From the NCBI GenBank assembly GCA_022419385.1, contig JAJUBI010000004.1, positions 744,001 to 808,000 of the forward strand: DNA of 64,000 bases, given 5' to 3'. The notes beneath the pieces are model-generated. The model was given only the letters and a program-made list of their open reading frames with translations. It was not told the DNA's origin and did not search any database. Of this stretch, positions 47,201-57,573 are shown piece by piece. The stretch comes from Paraconiothyrium sp. Pb-2020 (Eukaryota > Ascomycota > Dothideomycetes > Pleosporales > Didymosphaeriaceae). The translations under genes and the position numbers were made by a program. Position 1 is the stretch's first letter. Each line of letters begins with the position of its first letter.

Positions 47201-47367
47201 GATGCACCTGTCCTTGGGCGAGCTGTCGAAGGCCTGCCAGTGCTTCGACGTGTCTTTGGACGGGAGGTCGTCGTCGTGTTAAACTCGCCATACCTATAGC
47301 TGTTTGTCGGATAGGATGAGCCTACCGAAGTGCTGTAGGAGGTAGATGGCCTCGATCGGTGAGCCAT
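44277..47367 (-). CDS. MSH4: Meiotic MutS homologue Msh4, with a two-indel frameshift in the Walker B region
   Basis: Eight exons: 47367-46795, 46747-46388, 46338-46189, 46142-45935, 45882-45676, 45630-45539, 45493-44914, 44867-44277. They would encode about 919 residues. Msh4 pairs with Msh5 to form a clamp that stabilises recombination intermediates for class I meiotic crossovers. Order: Ser/Arg/Thr-rich N-terminus, MutS domain II, lever and clamp, then the ATPase with Walker A GCNMSGKST at 588-596 and the signature VSTFAAEMREIAFILRNLE. At Walker B the frame breaks: after VDEL (667-669) two extra bases (45073-45079 region) precede the codons for GRGTSTRDGLAIA, and one base is missing at 45036/45037 before YAIAEALVDSRALVWF. 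Read as it stands, translation stops at 45011-45013 after about 690 residues. Sequence after the breaks is well preserved through the C-terminal dimer region. Intron 5 (45631-45675) appears to have a GC donor. Divergent from RSA4. Confidence 0.9.
45631..45675 (-). other. GC-AG intron in MSH4
   Basis: Joining at a GCATGT donor and a CGCGCAG acceptor yields the expected Msh4 reading (VVLMSDEAVQTLIEEVRG) in frame. No GT donor nearby does so. A CTAAC branch site sits 9-13 nt before the 3' end. Length 45 bp, like neighbouring introns. Confidence 0.75.
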
Positions 47368-47625
47368 GATGGTTAGTCAAGCTGCGTAGTCAGTGTGCGA
47401 TCAACTTTTTCTGATGCTCATCGTCAATGCTTCAGAGGCACGTCTATGAGGAAGGAAAGAGCAACCTTCCAACCTTCGGGGACGCGTGACGACGGATCGC
47501 TTCGCGCGTCACCCCTGCTAGCGCCTATGCTTATCGATAACCAGCAACGAAATTTTGGGGTCGCAAACTCCCCACCAAAAGTTCGCATTCTGCAGTACAA
47601 CACCAAAAACCTTGCTTCTGTCGAG
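47368..47625. promoter_or_regulatory. Bidirectional promoter between MSH4 and RSA4
   Basis: 258 bp between head-to-head start codons. It contains ACGCGT (47482-47487, MluI cell-cycle box core), CTCATCG (47417-47423, reverse complement of the PAC core CGATGAG) and GAAATTTT (47549-47556, close to the RRPE motif). PAC and RRPE typify ribosome-biogenesis genes and fit RSA4; MCB typifies G1/S and DNA-metabolism genes and could serve MSH4. Assignment is inference. Confidence 0.45.
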
Positions 47626-49161
47626 ATGGCAACCCAATTCCCGCCGCCTTCGAAGCGCCAAAAGCGCGAAGCCATCGCAGCGTCTAGCACTCAAGCCCCC
47701 ACCGAGTCCATACCAGATGGCAGCATCCGTATCCGCTTCGTCGACCAAAGCACCGGCACCTCGGGCACTCTCCCTGTGCTCACTGTTCCGCTTTCACAAG
47801 CTACAACCACAAATCTCAATCTCCTACTCAACAGTCTCAAAGACCAGCTCGACGACGATTCGATTCCCTACCGATTCTACCACGGCGAGTCCCCCGAGGC
47901 ACTTGGCGACAAGGAAGATGTGTACAACTCTTTAGTGAAGCCAGGCAGGGTGACGGCCGAAGAGGAGGTCGTGCTGCAATATGCGCCGCAGGCGGTGTTT
48001 AGGGTGAAAGCTGTGAGTCGGTGTGCCGCGGCTGTGAGTGGGCATGGGGACAATATTTTGGCGGTGCAGTTTAGTCCGAAGAACAGTTCGCGGATGGCGA
48101 GTGGGAGCGGGGATAAGACGGTGAGGATATGGGACTGCGATACGGGAACGCCGGCGCATACACTAAAGGGGCACTCAAGATGGGTGTTGGCGGTGAGCTA
48201 TTCGCCGGACGGCGCGTTGCTTGCGTCGGGAGGTTACGATAACGAGCTGCGGATCTGGGATCCAGAGACGGGAAAGCAGGTCGGTGGGCCGCTGAAGGGG
48301 CACACGAACTTCATCACTAGTCTAACCTGGGAACCTTACCATTTGCAACAGGAGGGACGGCCGAGAGTAGCCAGTTCGAGTAAAGACGGGACGGTGAGGG
48401 TTTGGGATGCAATCGGTGGGAAAATGGAGTTTGCACTTTCAGGGCACAAGGGCAGCGTGACGTGCGTGAAATGGGGTGGCACAGGAAGAATATACACAGC
48501 GTCGCACGACAAGACCATCAAAGTTTGGAATGCACAAGATGGCACACTCATCCACACACTTTCGGGCCACGCACACTGGGTAAACCACCTCGCGCTCTCC
48601 ACCGACTTCGTCCTTAGAACCTCGTACCACGACCACACCGGCAAAGTACCCCCAACCCCAGAAGCAAAGCTCGCGAAGGCGAAATCACGCTTCGAGAAGG
48701 CGGCAACGACAAACGGAGAAATAGTAGAACGCCTGGCAACCGCTTCAGAAGACTGCACTATATTCCTCTGGACCCCTCTCACTAGTAACAAACCCGTCAC
48801 GCGAATGACAGGCCACCAGAAGCAGATCAATCAAGTTTGCTTCTCGCCCGACGGCAATCTTCTTGCGTCTGCGGCCTGGGATAACCACGTCAAGCTATGG
48901 TCCGCTCGAGACGGCAAGTTCCTCTTCACGCTCCGCGCTCACGTTGGTCCGGTGTACATGGCGAGCTTCTCGGCAGATAGTCGGTTGTTGGCGAGCTGCA
49001 GCAAGGACACGACGCTGAAGGTGTGGGACATGCGGACCGGAAAGCTGAAACAGGATCTACCGGGGCATCAGGACCAGGTATTCGCGCTCGACTGGAGTCC
49101 AGATGGCGAGCGTGTCGGAAGCGGTGGTGCCGACAAGCAGATTCGGATATGGAGGAACTGA
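47626..49161 (+). CDS. RSA4: Ribosome assembly WD40 protein Rsa4 (Notchless/NLE1)
   Basis: A single exon of 511 residues, close to yeast Rsa4. The N-terminal NLE/ubiquitin-like domain (about 30-115; SIRIRFVDQSTGTSG, YRFYHGESP) is the part that binds the MIDAS domain of the AAA ATPase Rea1/Midasin. It is followed by an eight-bladed WD40 propeller starting at SGHGDNILAVQFSP and ending GGADKQIRIWRN. Several canonical GH...WD repeats are intact, including KTVRIWD, NELRIWD, GTVRVWD, KTIKVWN and TTLKVWD. Rsa4 acts in the nucleus in late 60S maturation. The frame opens 77 codons earlier, but MATQFPPPSKRQKR, with a basic nuclear-type stretch, is the family start. An insertion between two blades (TYHDHTGKVPPTPEAKLAKAK-like, about 340-375) is typical of the family. 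Confidence 0.96.
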   Translation: MATQFPPPSKRQKREAIAASSTQAPTESIPDGSIRIRFVDQSTGTSGTLPVLTVPLSQATTTNLNLLLNSLKDQLDDDSIPYRFYHGESPEALGDKEDVYNSLVKPGRVTAEEEVVLQYAPQAVFRVKAVSRCAAAVSGHGDNILAVQFSPKNSSRMASGSGDKTVRIWDCDTGTPAHTLKGHSRWVLAVSYSPDGALLASGGYDNELRIWDPETGKQVGGPLKGHTNFITSLTWEPYHLQQEGRPRVASSSKDGTVRVWDAIGGKMEFALSGHKGSVTCVKWGGTGRIYTASHDKTIKVWNAQDGTLIHTLSGHAHWVNHLALSTDFVLRTSYHDHTGKVPPTPEAKLAKAKSRFEKAATTNGEIVERLATASEDCTIFLWTPLTSNKPVTRMTGHQKQINQVCFSPDGNLLASAAWDNHVKLWSARDGKFLFTLRAHVGPVYMASFSADSRLLASCSKDTTLKVWDMRTGKLKQDLPGHQDQVFALDWSPDGERVGSGGADKQIRIWRN

Positions 49162-50493
49162 GACGGTGCAAAGCTCAATGGTAGAATCATAGATCAATAT
49201 ACCCCCTGTGAGACTGCGTGTTTGATGCCTGTCTCCTTGATCATGCTTACTTCCACTGGTCTCGAGTGATTCTTGTACTGTCACATGGAAAGGTAGCACT
49301 ATACAAGTATATCCACTCGAATCTCTTGAAACATACCACCATCCAAGTCCCACTCTCCATACCAGTACCAGCACACCCTCGCGCAACCACATCCCGTATC
49401 ACCCCCTCAACATTCCAACCCCTCCCACCTTCAAAGCTTCTCCCAGCCTCGGAGCTTCCCTCGTCACACCGATAAGCTGCGGAATGTGAAGGACCCAGAC
49501 CCAACCAAAAAGTTCTGTGGACCCAAGACCCAAACCACCGGGCGTGTATCAGATCAGATCAGGGACAGCTCGTACGACGGGAAGGATGGTGCCATGGCCT
49601 GATCGAAATGTAAACAATCTAAAGTGATCGGGGCGGGGCGGCACGTCGCAACGCGCATGCATGCATGGACGGTGTGGAGCTGTGGAGCCGGCCCTGTCAG
49701 GGTCCGACAGCATTCAACAGATCATTGTGTAGACAAGGTGATTGTATCAAAGTGGTGGATTCTGTATCTAGCAGATATTGCTACATGGCTTAGCAGCTGT
49801 CTGTCCAGTCTGAGTGAATCATGCTCGTGCGTCGCCGACGCTGTTAACCGCAAAACTCCCCCGGGCTCAGTAATCCTCGCCGAAACAAGCCTGTTTCTGC
49901 GTACAATCTTGTAGGTTGATAAAGAAAGTCATGACAGTGGTGTGCCGTACAAAACAAACGCCATGTAGCCCGTCAAGCCTCGCATATAGAGGCTAAGGCG
50001 AATAAGCAGGTGACAGAGATATTGGTACCCACTCGCTGTTCCGTAGCGTGATAACATCCGCGTGAACAGTGCGGGAAGACGAATTCTGTGTGTTTTTTGT
50101 AACGCTGCAATGTAAAGGACAATACTCCGGTAATTGCCGAAACTCCTAACCAGATCGTCGGAAGGTGCCGAGCGTCTATACCTAGGAAAATTGCTGATGG
50201 CCGCATGCCTGAAGCCATGAGCAAGCCTTGGGTTGGCGGTGGGGATCAGAAAACGTAGATTTCGGTATAGTGATCCGGTTGAACAATCGTAAACTCAGTC
50301 CGCTCCAGCTTCTTGAGTATTGCATGAAGCAGTTCCGGTAAAAGTGTCCAAAACGCTTCATGACAATCCAGAATTGCGCTCCCAGATCGAAAATATCTCT
50401 TACATGTCGAGACCGGTGCAGGACGTCATGGAGAATAAGCCGCTAGTATACATGGACACGATTGGACCTCGTACTGACAAAGCACGAGGCTCA
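49162..50493. other. Intergenic, no supported gene
   Basis: 1.3 kb between the ends of two convergent genes. Short frames only. A small (GATCA)-type repetition occurs near 49552-49563 (ATCAGATCAGATCAG). Nothing else stands out. Confidence 0.45.
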
Positions 50494-51375
50494 TTAGTCC
50501 ATGTAGAAGTCGCCCTTGAGAATACGCTCCTGCATGGCGTCGGGTACCTTAGGCTGCTTGGGCATCTCGCGGACGGGAGGCTCCATGATGGCTACGCTCT
50601 TGGCTCGTTGATGCGGGGGAGTCTGGGTCTGCATCGGCTTGACACCAGACATGGAGGTGCGCTCGGCTCGGGTACGGAAGTTCTCTGCAAAATTGTAGCC
50701 TTCGCCTGAAGTCGAAAGCATAGTCGTCAGCTCGTGTTCTCCAAATGCTTGATCGGGATGGCGTCTGAAATGCTCGGCGAGTACATGAGAAACATCAGAT
50801 GATTGAAAAGACGGCGAGCGTTCCGAACGTTGAGACGCGGAAGCCGCCGACGGAACATTGGATGAAAGGGGCTTTGGGGCAGTAGACGTGGATAAAGACA
50901 GACCTCGACCTCTTGCAGTCGGGGGAGAGGAGACTTTATGGATGGAGGGTCTACCATTGGAGTTCCCAACACTGCCATTACTCTGCCTGACATCCCGCAT
51001 GGCTCGGGCGCCGAAACTCAACCGCCGAGCAAACGGAGTTGCGGGGTTGCTGCTTGCAGAAGGAGCCGGGTCATCTTCGAAGGGGCTCTCGTCGACGGAG
51101 CCTGAGTTGGCGCTCGAGAGGCTCTCGGTGCGGGGCCGTGTTTGGAAGGGCGAGTTCTGGTTAGGCGAGGCCGAGAGGCCGATGGTGGTGAGGGAGAGAC
51201 GTCGTCGCTGGGCGTTGACGGCAGCCGTGGTGATGGGGCCTGGGTACGGCTGGCTCTGAACAGGAGCGCTGCTCTGGCCGAAGATATCTCGGAAGGTCTG
51301 GCCAGTGACGGAGGCACGCCTTCGATCGGATGCACCGGGGCTCGGAAGGGGCGGTGAGTTGCGGTCGGAGGACAT
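50494..51375 (-). CDS. Conserved Ser-rich fungal protein ending in ERILKGDFYMD
   Basis: A single exon of 293 residues with the ATG at 51375. Mostly Ser/Pro/Ala-rich and disordered, with repeated Arg-Arg-Leu-Ser-type sites (RRRLSLTTIG, ARRLSFGARAMRD) that look like basophilic kinase or 14-3-3 targets. The more conserved-looking end contains GEGYNFAENFRTRAERTS, QRAKSVAIMEPP, and the C-terminus QERILKGDFYMD, a phrase I associate with a Pezizomycotina-wide protein sometimes labelled cell-wall proline-rich protein, without experimental basis. No signal peptide is visible, so a cytosolic location is likelier. The function is unknown. Confidence 0.72.
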   Translation of the reverse strand: MSSDRNSPPLPSPGASDRRRASVTGQTFRDIFGQSSAPVQSQPYPGPITTAAVNAQRRRLSLTTIGLSASPNQNSPFQTRPRTESLSSANSGSVDESPFEDDPAPSASSNPATPFARRLSFGARAMRDVRQSNGSVGNSNGRPSIHKVSSPPTARGRGLSLSTSTAPKPLSSNVPSAASASQRSERSPSFQSSDVSHVLAEHFRRHPDQAFGEHELTTMLSTSGEGYNFAENFRTRAERTSMSGVKPMQTQTPPHQRAKSVAIMEPPVREMPKQPKVPDAMQERILKGDFYMD

Positions 51376-53401
51376 GGCGGGCGTCGCGGGCGTTGTGACT
51401 GTGGGGGAGGGTGCGTTGGGTGTTCGATGCGGTTGTCGTCTGAAGTGAGGTCAATTGGTGATGGCAAGTAAGCGACTGCAGCGTGGAGCGCGGGGGTAGA
51501 AATAGCAGACATGTGCTCAAGCTAGCTGGAGGGCCCTTACCAAGCGCGACAGGTCACGTCACCGGCGTCTGATAAGGCCGCGGCAGCGTGATGGAGGGGT
51601 GTGGATCAGTTTCACAGCGAGGTACAAGCCGAAGAGCAGTGTCTGAAGGGGCAATCACCGCAGATTAACGAGGAATGCAGGGCGTCGTGAGCAGAGGCGA
51701 CGATGGAGCGTCTTAATATGGGACGCTCCCAGAGGGACGCGAGATCAGCTTGGGTCTAGCCGTATCGAGCAAGCGCGCCTTCCCCGCATTCTCCCAGGGA
51801 AGCAACAAAGGGCCGCGTGTGGGTGCACGACGTCGGCCGCGACAAATCAGAGGGCGCCGCGGCGACAGCTAACACACGACTACTGCGACCTGGCCGCCCT
51901 CCAGCCAACAAGCCGTCTGCGTCGCCGGCCCACCCCCATCACCGCACACAGCTCCATGAAGATGTGTGGGACTGTCTCGCATGCACTTCCTCGCCACTCA
52001 GGGGCCGCTCTTCGCTCATCTTCAGCAACGTCCGCTATATCGCTGCATGCGTGCAACCAGCGCCGTAGCCTCCAACGGCTGCTTTGTTCGCGCTTCTGAC
52101 GCTGCCTGATCCTGATTCTCCGCCGCAGGATAAGGGCTTGTGCCACCAGATACACATGCTTTCGGGGCTATTATAAGCGACCGTCGCCAAGACTTGCCGC
52201 AACAAGCCATCAGTAGCAGGGACCTGTGCACCTGTATGCGAGCACTGAGTTTGGCGGAACGGTGTGTAGCTCCTCGGACCCATTCGCGAAGTGGGAACAG
52301 TGACGAACAACGGCCCGAATCGCGTTTTCGATTGACCGTACGAATGGGTCAAGTACCTACACACTAAGTCCCCCGCAGCCTGGAAGTCCAGCGCTTCCAG
52401 GAGAAGCCGACTGGCTGCGTGTGTTTGTCCAACCCACCTCGTGTTGCATGTTTGACGCGCGAGCATGCATGTCATGTTGGCCCTCTTTTGTCTCATCGTC
52501 CACACGAGTCTCAAGTAGCTTCATGAGGGATTCCTGTTTCGACATCACACCACGATGGTGTACCGTGCAAACCCCCCGAAGTCCTATGCGTATACAGTCC
52601 ACACCTACATGATAATCCCGCCTCGGCCATCTCTTAGCTCAGTTGAAGCATACTTCCTATGCGACTAGGGGCCTCCGCGCCTTGGCAGCGCGCCCGTTGC
52701 ATTGGATCCCCGCTGCATTCATCAGCTGGACGCTTACCTGCAGTAGTCGTTTCTTCGCTAGGCCACCGTCGTGCTATCAGGGTGGCCCCGTACTCCCATA
52801 TGGAGGACTGCATCCCTGCACACAAGCTGTTTACGGTCCTTGCATGCAGTGTTACAAAGCCTGATTCAGTGTGCACTGCATCACGTGTCCAATCATCATT
52901 CGACACCCAGGTCATTGCCTAAGCAATAGAATCTTGCTTGTTTGCAGAATGAAAAACTACATTTGGGGTTTTCTTTTTAGTCAGACTAACTCAATGAATA
53001 TGTACAAGTGGCCAAGTGCGAATTGGAGAAAAGGAGTGAGGTGTACAAGGAGCAGCGCAGCCGAAGAAGCAGAGTCTAAACAGCTACCGCCCTAAGTCAA
53101 GTGAATGAACTTGTGGACGTAGCGTAGAAGAGAATGAATACCGAAAAAGATTCAAGAAAAAGGAAAGAAGAGAGCCCGAAGGGCACACAGCAGGATTTTG
53201 TCAAAGGTAGGTGGAAGAGAAGGTAACGTAGAAAACACCGGAGTTCAACGTTGAGCCTTCCAAAGGAAAGAACTGACCCACCCTAAACCTGTAGATCAAA
53301 ACACTGCCCATATAGAAGCTCCAGAACGTTGGCCGAGGGAATGATAGAAGGTAACAGCAGGTTCCTGCCACATGGAGCAGTTGGCTATGTAACCACCGAG
53401 C
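51376..53401. other. Intergenic, GC-rich on the left, no supported gene
   Basis: 51.4-52.3 kb is the GC-rich upstream side of the Ser-rich gene. Frames there (for example 52035-52514 minus) are low-complexity and oppose each other. 52.9-53.4 kb is A-rich spacer at the 3' side of the SWIM gene. Confidence 0.4.
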
Positions 53402-54791
53402 TCACTGCATTGTTCTTTTTGCACTGCTCCCGCCACTTTGAGATGCCGCCCTCTTCCGATTGTCCTGGATGAGCGTTCGGAGAGCATCGAGGTACGCAGG
53501 AGGTGTCAACGGTGTGTTTCGGAGACGGTTTTCGATATCGCCTAGGTCCACAGCATGATGGCGTACGACGTGCGGTGCCATGTCTCGAAGGTTATCCAAT
53601 ACGAAGAAGCCATTTTCCTCGCTCGCGGGTCCAATTAAGCAGACGAACAAGTTACTTTTGCTTGGATCATTCGAGGTATCGTCAGCGTAGGCGTCGTAGT
53701 TGCGATGTGTGACCTCGTCCAAGATCCTCATATAAGTTACAGCTGCCAGCTTTTCGATTTCTGTGTCGTCCCTTCTTTCTCCAGCGTCTGAATGAAGTGA
53801 ATCATCACGGTACTCTTCAATCTTTTCTACCAAGCTCTTGAGGCGAGTGGCACAACTCTTCACATCGAGAGACTCCGAACGTTGGTTGGTTGGCCCTTTC
53901 TCGATGTAGTCATCCAACGCATTAAAGGCCCCATCGACGCGCTTGTTGATTTTCTCGAAGAAGACTTTCACCTGAAATTCGGGTGAACATTTCTCCTGTA
54001 GTTGCATGAAGAAGGCCGGGTATCGAATAGCATGCTCCACGATTATAGACCGGATCTCCCGGAACATGCGTGACAAATCTGAGAGCTCTCGGGTATCTTC
54101 GCTCTTGAACTCGGCAGGTAGAAGTCCCGTCGGTTCGAAGCATGACATCATGTTAGCTACCTCGTCAACAAGTTCGTCAGTCTCCGGCAAGTCCTCATCT
54201 TCGACTACCCAATGCAGATGATCGGCGAAGTCTCGGAGAGAGCGCATCTGCAGGACTTCTGCGGGGTGAGTGTTTTTCACACTGGAGCCATCTTCTGCCA
54301 GTTGAATTGTTTGATTCTTGGGCAAAACCGAGCTAAGTTGACCCAGGATCCAGAAGATGTGCTTCCATAAAGTCAGTATTAGCACGGTTTGCGTCCCTTT
54401 CATCACATACCTTGCAGGCCTTCCTGTCCTGCACGCTTCCACAACTGCACTTTGGAACACGTTCTTCTTCCAATTTAACGGTGATATCATCATCCAGATG
54501 GAAGAAGTATTTTGTACCATCATCGTTCTCCCCACAAAACCGCATTCGGATATTGTTGTCATCCTTGACGAGGCCTATCTTAGCTCTCCGGCGTAGGTCT
54601 TCGTCGAAAGCTGAGATGTCATATACATGACCGTTGGTCGATTCGATCAAAGATGGAGTCGGAGATATGGGGCTCGATGTGAGTGATTCTTGCGGAGTCT
54701 GGGGTGGACCTGTTCGCAACCGAGCCGCTCCAGCTCGAGTAGTGACCATTTTATCACTGAGCGACAACTTGGAGAGCTGATCTGCGGACAT
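53402..54791 (-). CDS. SWIM zinc-finger domain protein
   Basis: Two exons (54791-54411, 54361-53402) join in frame to 446 residues. The 49-bp intron lies inside the zinc finger; joining creates CSCGSVQDRKACKHIFW, a SWIM finger (C115, C117, C126, H128; C-x-C-x8-C-x-H). SWIM domains bind DNA or proteins and occur in E3-related, MuDR and Shu2-type proteins. Before it lies a compact domain (about 48-110) with a Phe/His-rich strand pattern (GTKYFFHLDDDITVKL). After it is a long helical region (LRDFADHLHW..., EIEKLAAVTYMRILDEVTHRNYDAY). The C-terminus is basic (QDNRKRAASQSGGSSAKR), a possible nuclear signal. The start at 54791 (MSADQLSKLSL) is the first ATG; the frame upstream begins at TTG. No transposase catalytic triad is present, so this is a cellular fungal family. 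Role unknown. Confidence 0.82.
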
Positions 54792-57022
54792 GAGGAAGGA
54801 TCGCAAGATGTGCTGTGGCTTGATAGCAGGATGCCGTCACTAAAATATATATTGAAGCAGTCTACGCCGCAAACCTAGCTTATCCTGCAATGTCTTGCAC
54901 TATTGTACACTCCCGTAAAGGCGCTTGACAGATTGGCCTTGAACGCCACAGAGGCTGCGGCGGATACCTTACGGGTGACAATCAAGGACTCTAGCTGAAG
55001 ACGATTTGCATGGTAGGAGCCCGCTAGAACAAGGACCTGAAGGCAGCATGTGAGGTCAAGCCAATGGCCGAGACAAAACAACGTTCGGAGTGGCCCGAGC
55101 TATACTGTTTTGCAGTGCATATCGCGGATGAGGCGAGGCTGAAGCGTCTACCGTGATTAGCACGTTTGACGCCAGGGCTGATCAAAGACGAATGAGGGCC
55201 TGGACGTCGTCTAAAGGAGCAAAGCTTCGTCGCTACGCCCGGGACATGGAGGTCAGACTTGTATCCGTACCCCAGATAGAACGTGCTCATCCCGGTTGTA
55301 GTTGGGTTGATTCACCAATAGACTGTCTCGAAGGGGGCTAGTTGCCTAGGGGGTCGCGGCTACGGCGAGGGAGTATGCCCTGCGGTAAGCTGGCTTGACG
55401 TCAAAGGGCAAAGCAGAGCGTCCCGCCTCTACAAATACGAGTGACCGCGCCGCGAACTGATAGTGCGGGACAAGCCGTCGGGACGCGCTGATATAGGGCT
55501 GTTGGGTACGGAGCTATGACAGCAGGTCGAATCTCCAGGCTCCGACATTCGCCAGCATCTTGGGGGGGAATAATGACGCCTGCTTGGTACAGACCCTCCA
55601 TTGGTCAGTCGACCATCTACGGCTGTTGGATTGAGGTGGGGTGACGCTGTTGACTTCGTTCAAAGGCCTCCATGTGCGGTGCAAGGGAAGCGAGCAGGCA
55701 TGGTCAAGGCATCAGCAGTCGCTCAAGCGCGGCAAGACTGTGCTCTCGCCGTTGCCGCGCTCTTGATGGGCTCTGCAGAAGCCACACGTCGTGGCACTGG
55801 GCGGAGGGGCCGGCACCGAAGCGCTTCGATGGTGGAGTCGTAGGGTGAAGTGTGACAAGTGAGGTTGAGGTGCGTGAGACGGTTCTGGCGAGCTAGGCGA
55901 GCGGTCTCTAGCCACATGTGGGCTGTGCGCTCAGCCTCGCCCTTCACTTTCGACCTCGCAATCACCAATCGATTTCGCTACCCCTGCACCTCTGCAGTCC
56001 GTTGCGAGGCGCACCGAGTCCGGGGTCCCACAGTCGAGCTCTGGTGCGCGTGTACTCTCCCGTGCGCATTAGGACGCCATCACCTGAATATGCCTCGCAA
56101 GAGAGCAGCGACCGTTAGGGGCGCCAAAGTCATGCGTGCGAAGGGGACGTGGAAAGAAACGCCCACGCTGAAGTCTTGCAATCGACACCGATGGCACCGT
56201 GTTCCAGAAGTAGCTGAGCCACTGCCGGCTCGACGTTACAGAATATTCAAGCAAAGGAGCCAATCAGGCGCCGTGATGCTGGACGTTAAACACAACAATT
56301 GCAGGCCTCGTGGAGGCTTGTGCGGCACGGTTGGCTTATCGAGGCTCGGGCTCTGACCGTGTACGAACCGGCCCGAAGGGTCCAGCCGTCCGCTTTGTTG
56401 TTGATCTCAATGCCGTAGCACGCGGCACATATCCGCAAGCGCTCAGGCTTTCTCCGCCTTTGAACGACTCCACGGAACTAAAAATATAGACCGTACGGTG
56501 CACCATGTGGACCTTTGCTTGCCGGGGCAGAATTGCGGAGTGCCATGTCTTATGATGGTAGCGAGAATTAGGGTAAGATGCAGAATGCTGCGCTAAACGT
56601 ACACAAGAGGATATCGAAGTAGGAAAGTGAGCTGCAAAGAATGACTGATCGTGAGCTGCACAGCAGCTCCATTCTGGACTCTGGACCCTGGACTTTCGCG
56701 ACTTTCCCTGACCTGAAGGAAAGCGCTATAGTCGTCCACGCCCAATATCCCTGTTTCACATCACTTCCGCCCCCCGGGTATAAGCAAGACCCACAGGCTG
56801 CCAGAACCATAACTCTTGAGAAATCATGTATCCCGAACGAAACATATCCAACGACGGGCAATGTGTTACCTTGAACCCCAGCCCGGATGACGGTAGGGGA
56901 AGGATCGCCACGCCGGATAGCCTCGTGCAAATTGATCGGTGAGTCGCAAACCAACTCTGGGGAGGCGTAAGTCAATGCTCATAGGCTAATTCGGGGTCAA
57001 GATAACTCACACATGGGCTATC
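54792..57022. other. Intergenic with GC-rich part and a possible stray exon
   Basis: 55.3-56.4 kb is GC-rich with overlapping frames on both strands and no domain. A minus-strand segment at 56975-56871 encodes a protein-like stretch (SPINLHEAIRRGDPS) ending at a GTAACA donor. It resembles the first helix of an ankyrin repeat and may belong to the bZIP gene (see findings). No mobile element is seen. Confidence 0.4.
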
Positions 57023-57573
57023 TCACCTGCTGCTGCCCCCAGTGCGCGACGCCGCCGCATATACAGAGCTCTCACGAGAGCTTCGTTGTGACTTCTCCTC
57101 TCGAGACTTTCCGGATTCTACAATGTGTTTCATAGATATACCGCCCCAAGGGAGGCCCGAGAGATCGCGGCTTTGATCAATGTTTTCGGGATCGGGCGAA
57201 GCGTACGCAGAACCTGCACGGCGCTGGTTGTCGACTTCACGCTCTGCCTCCTCCTTTTGCTCTCGAACTTTGTCTCCTATGAGCACGTTAGTATCATTTA
57301 ACCTCCGCAGATGGCAAAGCACGTACGAAAACGCCTTTGTGCAAGCTTGTTCTGAATCTTCCTGCGCTCATTGGGATCTTTCACTTCTGACCACTCATCA
57401 GATTTCGACCTGGACTGGTCCCTTCCCGACGAAGAAGATCCTCCTTGTGATGACATATTCGACTGGTTACTAGCTGGTTGGTTCTGTGACATGCCGTCCA
57501 ATACGCTTGCTCTCTTGGCTGGCTTCGGTCCTGGTATTCTGTCGGTATCGATGAAGGTTTCAGGTTCGTAGTA
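57023..57573 (-). CDS. bZIP transcription factor, 5' end not resolved
   Basis: Two exons (57573-57327, 57276-57023) join in frame to 166 residues. The splice inside the basic region restores NERRKIQNKLAQRRFRDKVR, a fungal AP-1-like basic motif (N-x-x-A-x-x-x-F/R), followed by a short coiled segment (EQKEEAEREVDNQRR) lacking clear leucine heptads. C-terminal phrases (LPWGGISMKHIVESGK, SVYAAASRTGGSSR) recur in fungal bZIP proteins. The frame is blocked upstream by a stop next to a CAG acceptor at 57574, so a first exon with the start codon is missing from my model; alternatively translation starts at the internal ATG near 57492 (MSQNQPAS). The last codon overlaps a perfect GTGAGA donor, so the gene may continue downstream. 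Confidence 0.65.

Noticed and set aside
47395..47625. N-terminal extension of the RSA4 frame by 77 codons
   Set aside because: The extension lies in the shared promoter; family members begin at the MATQFPPPSKRQKR-type start at 47626.
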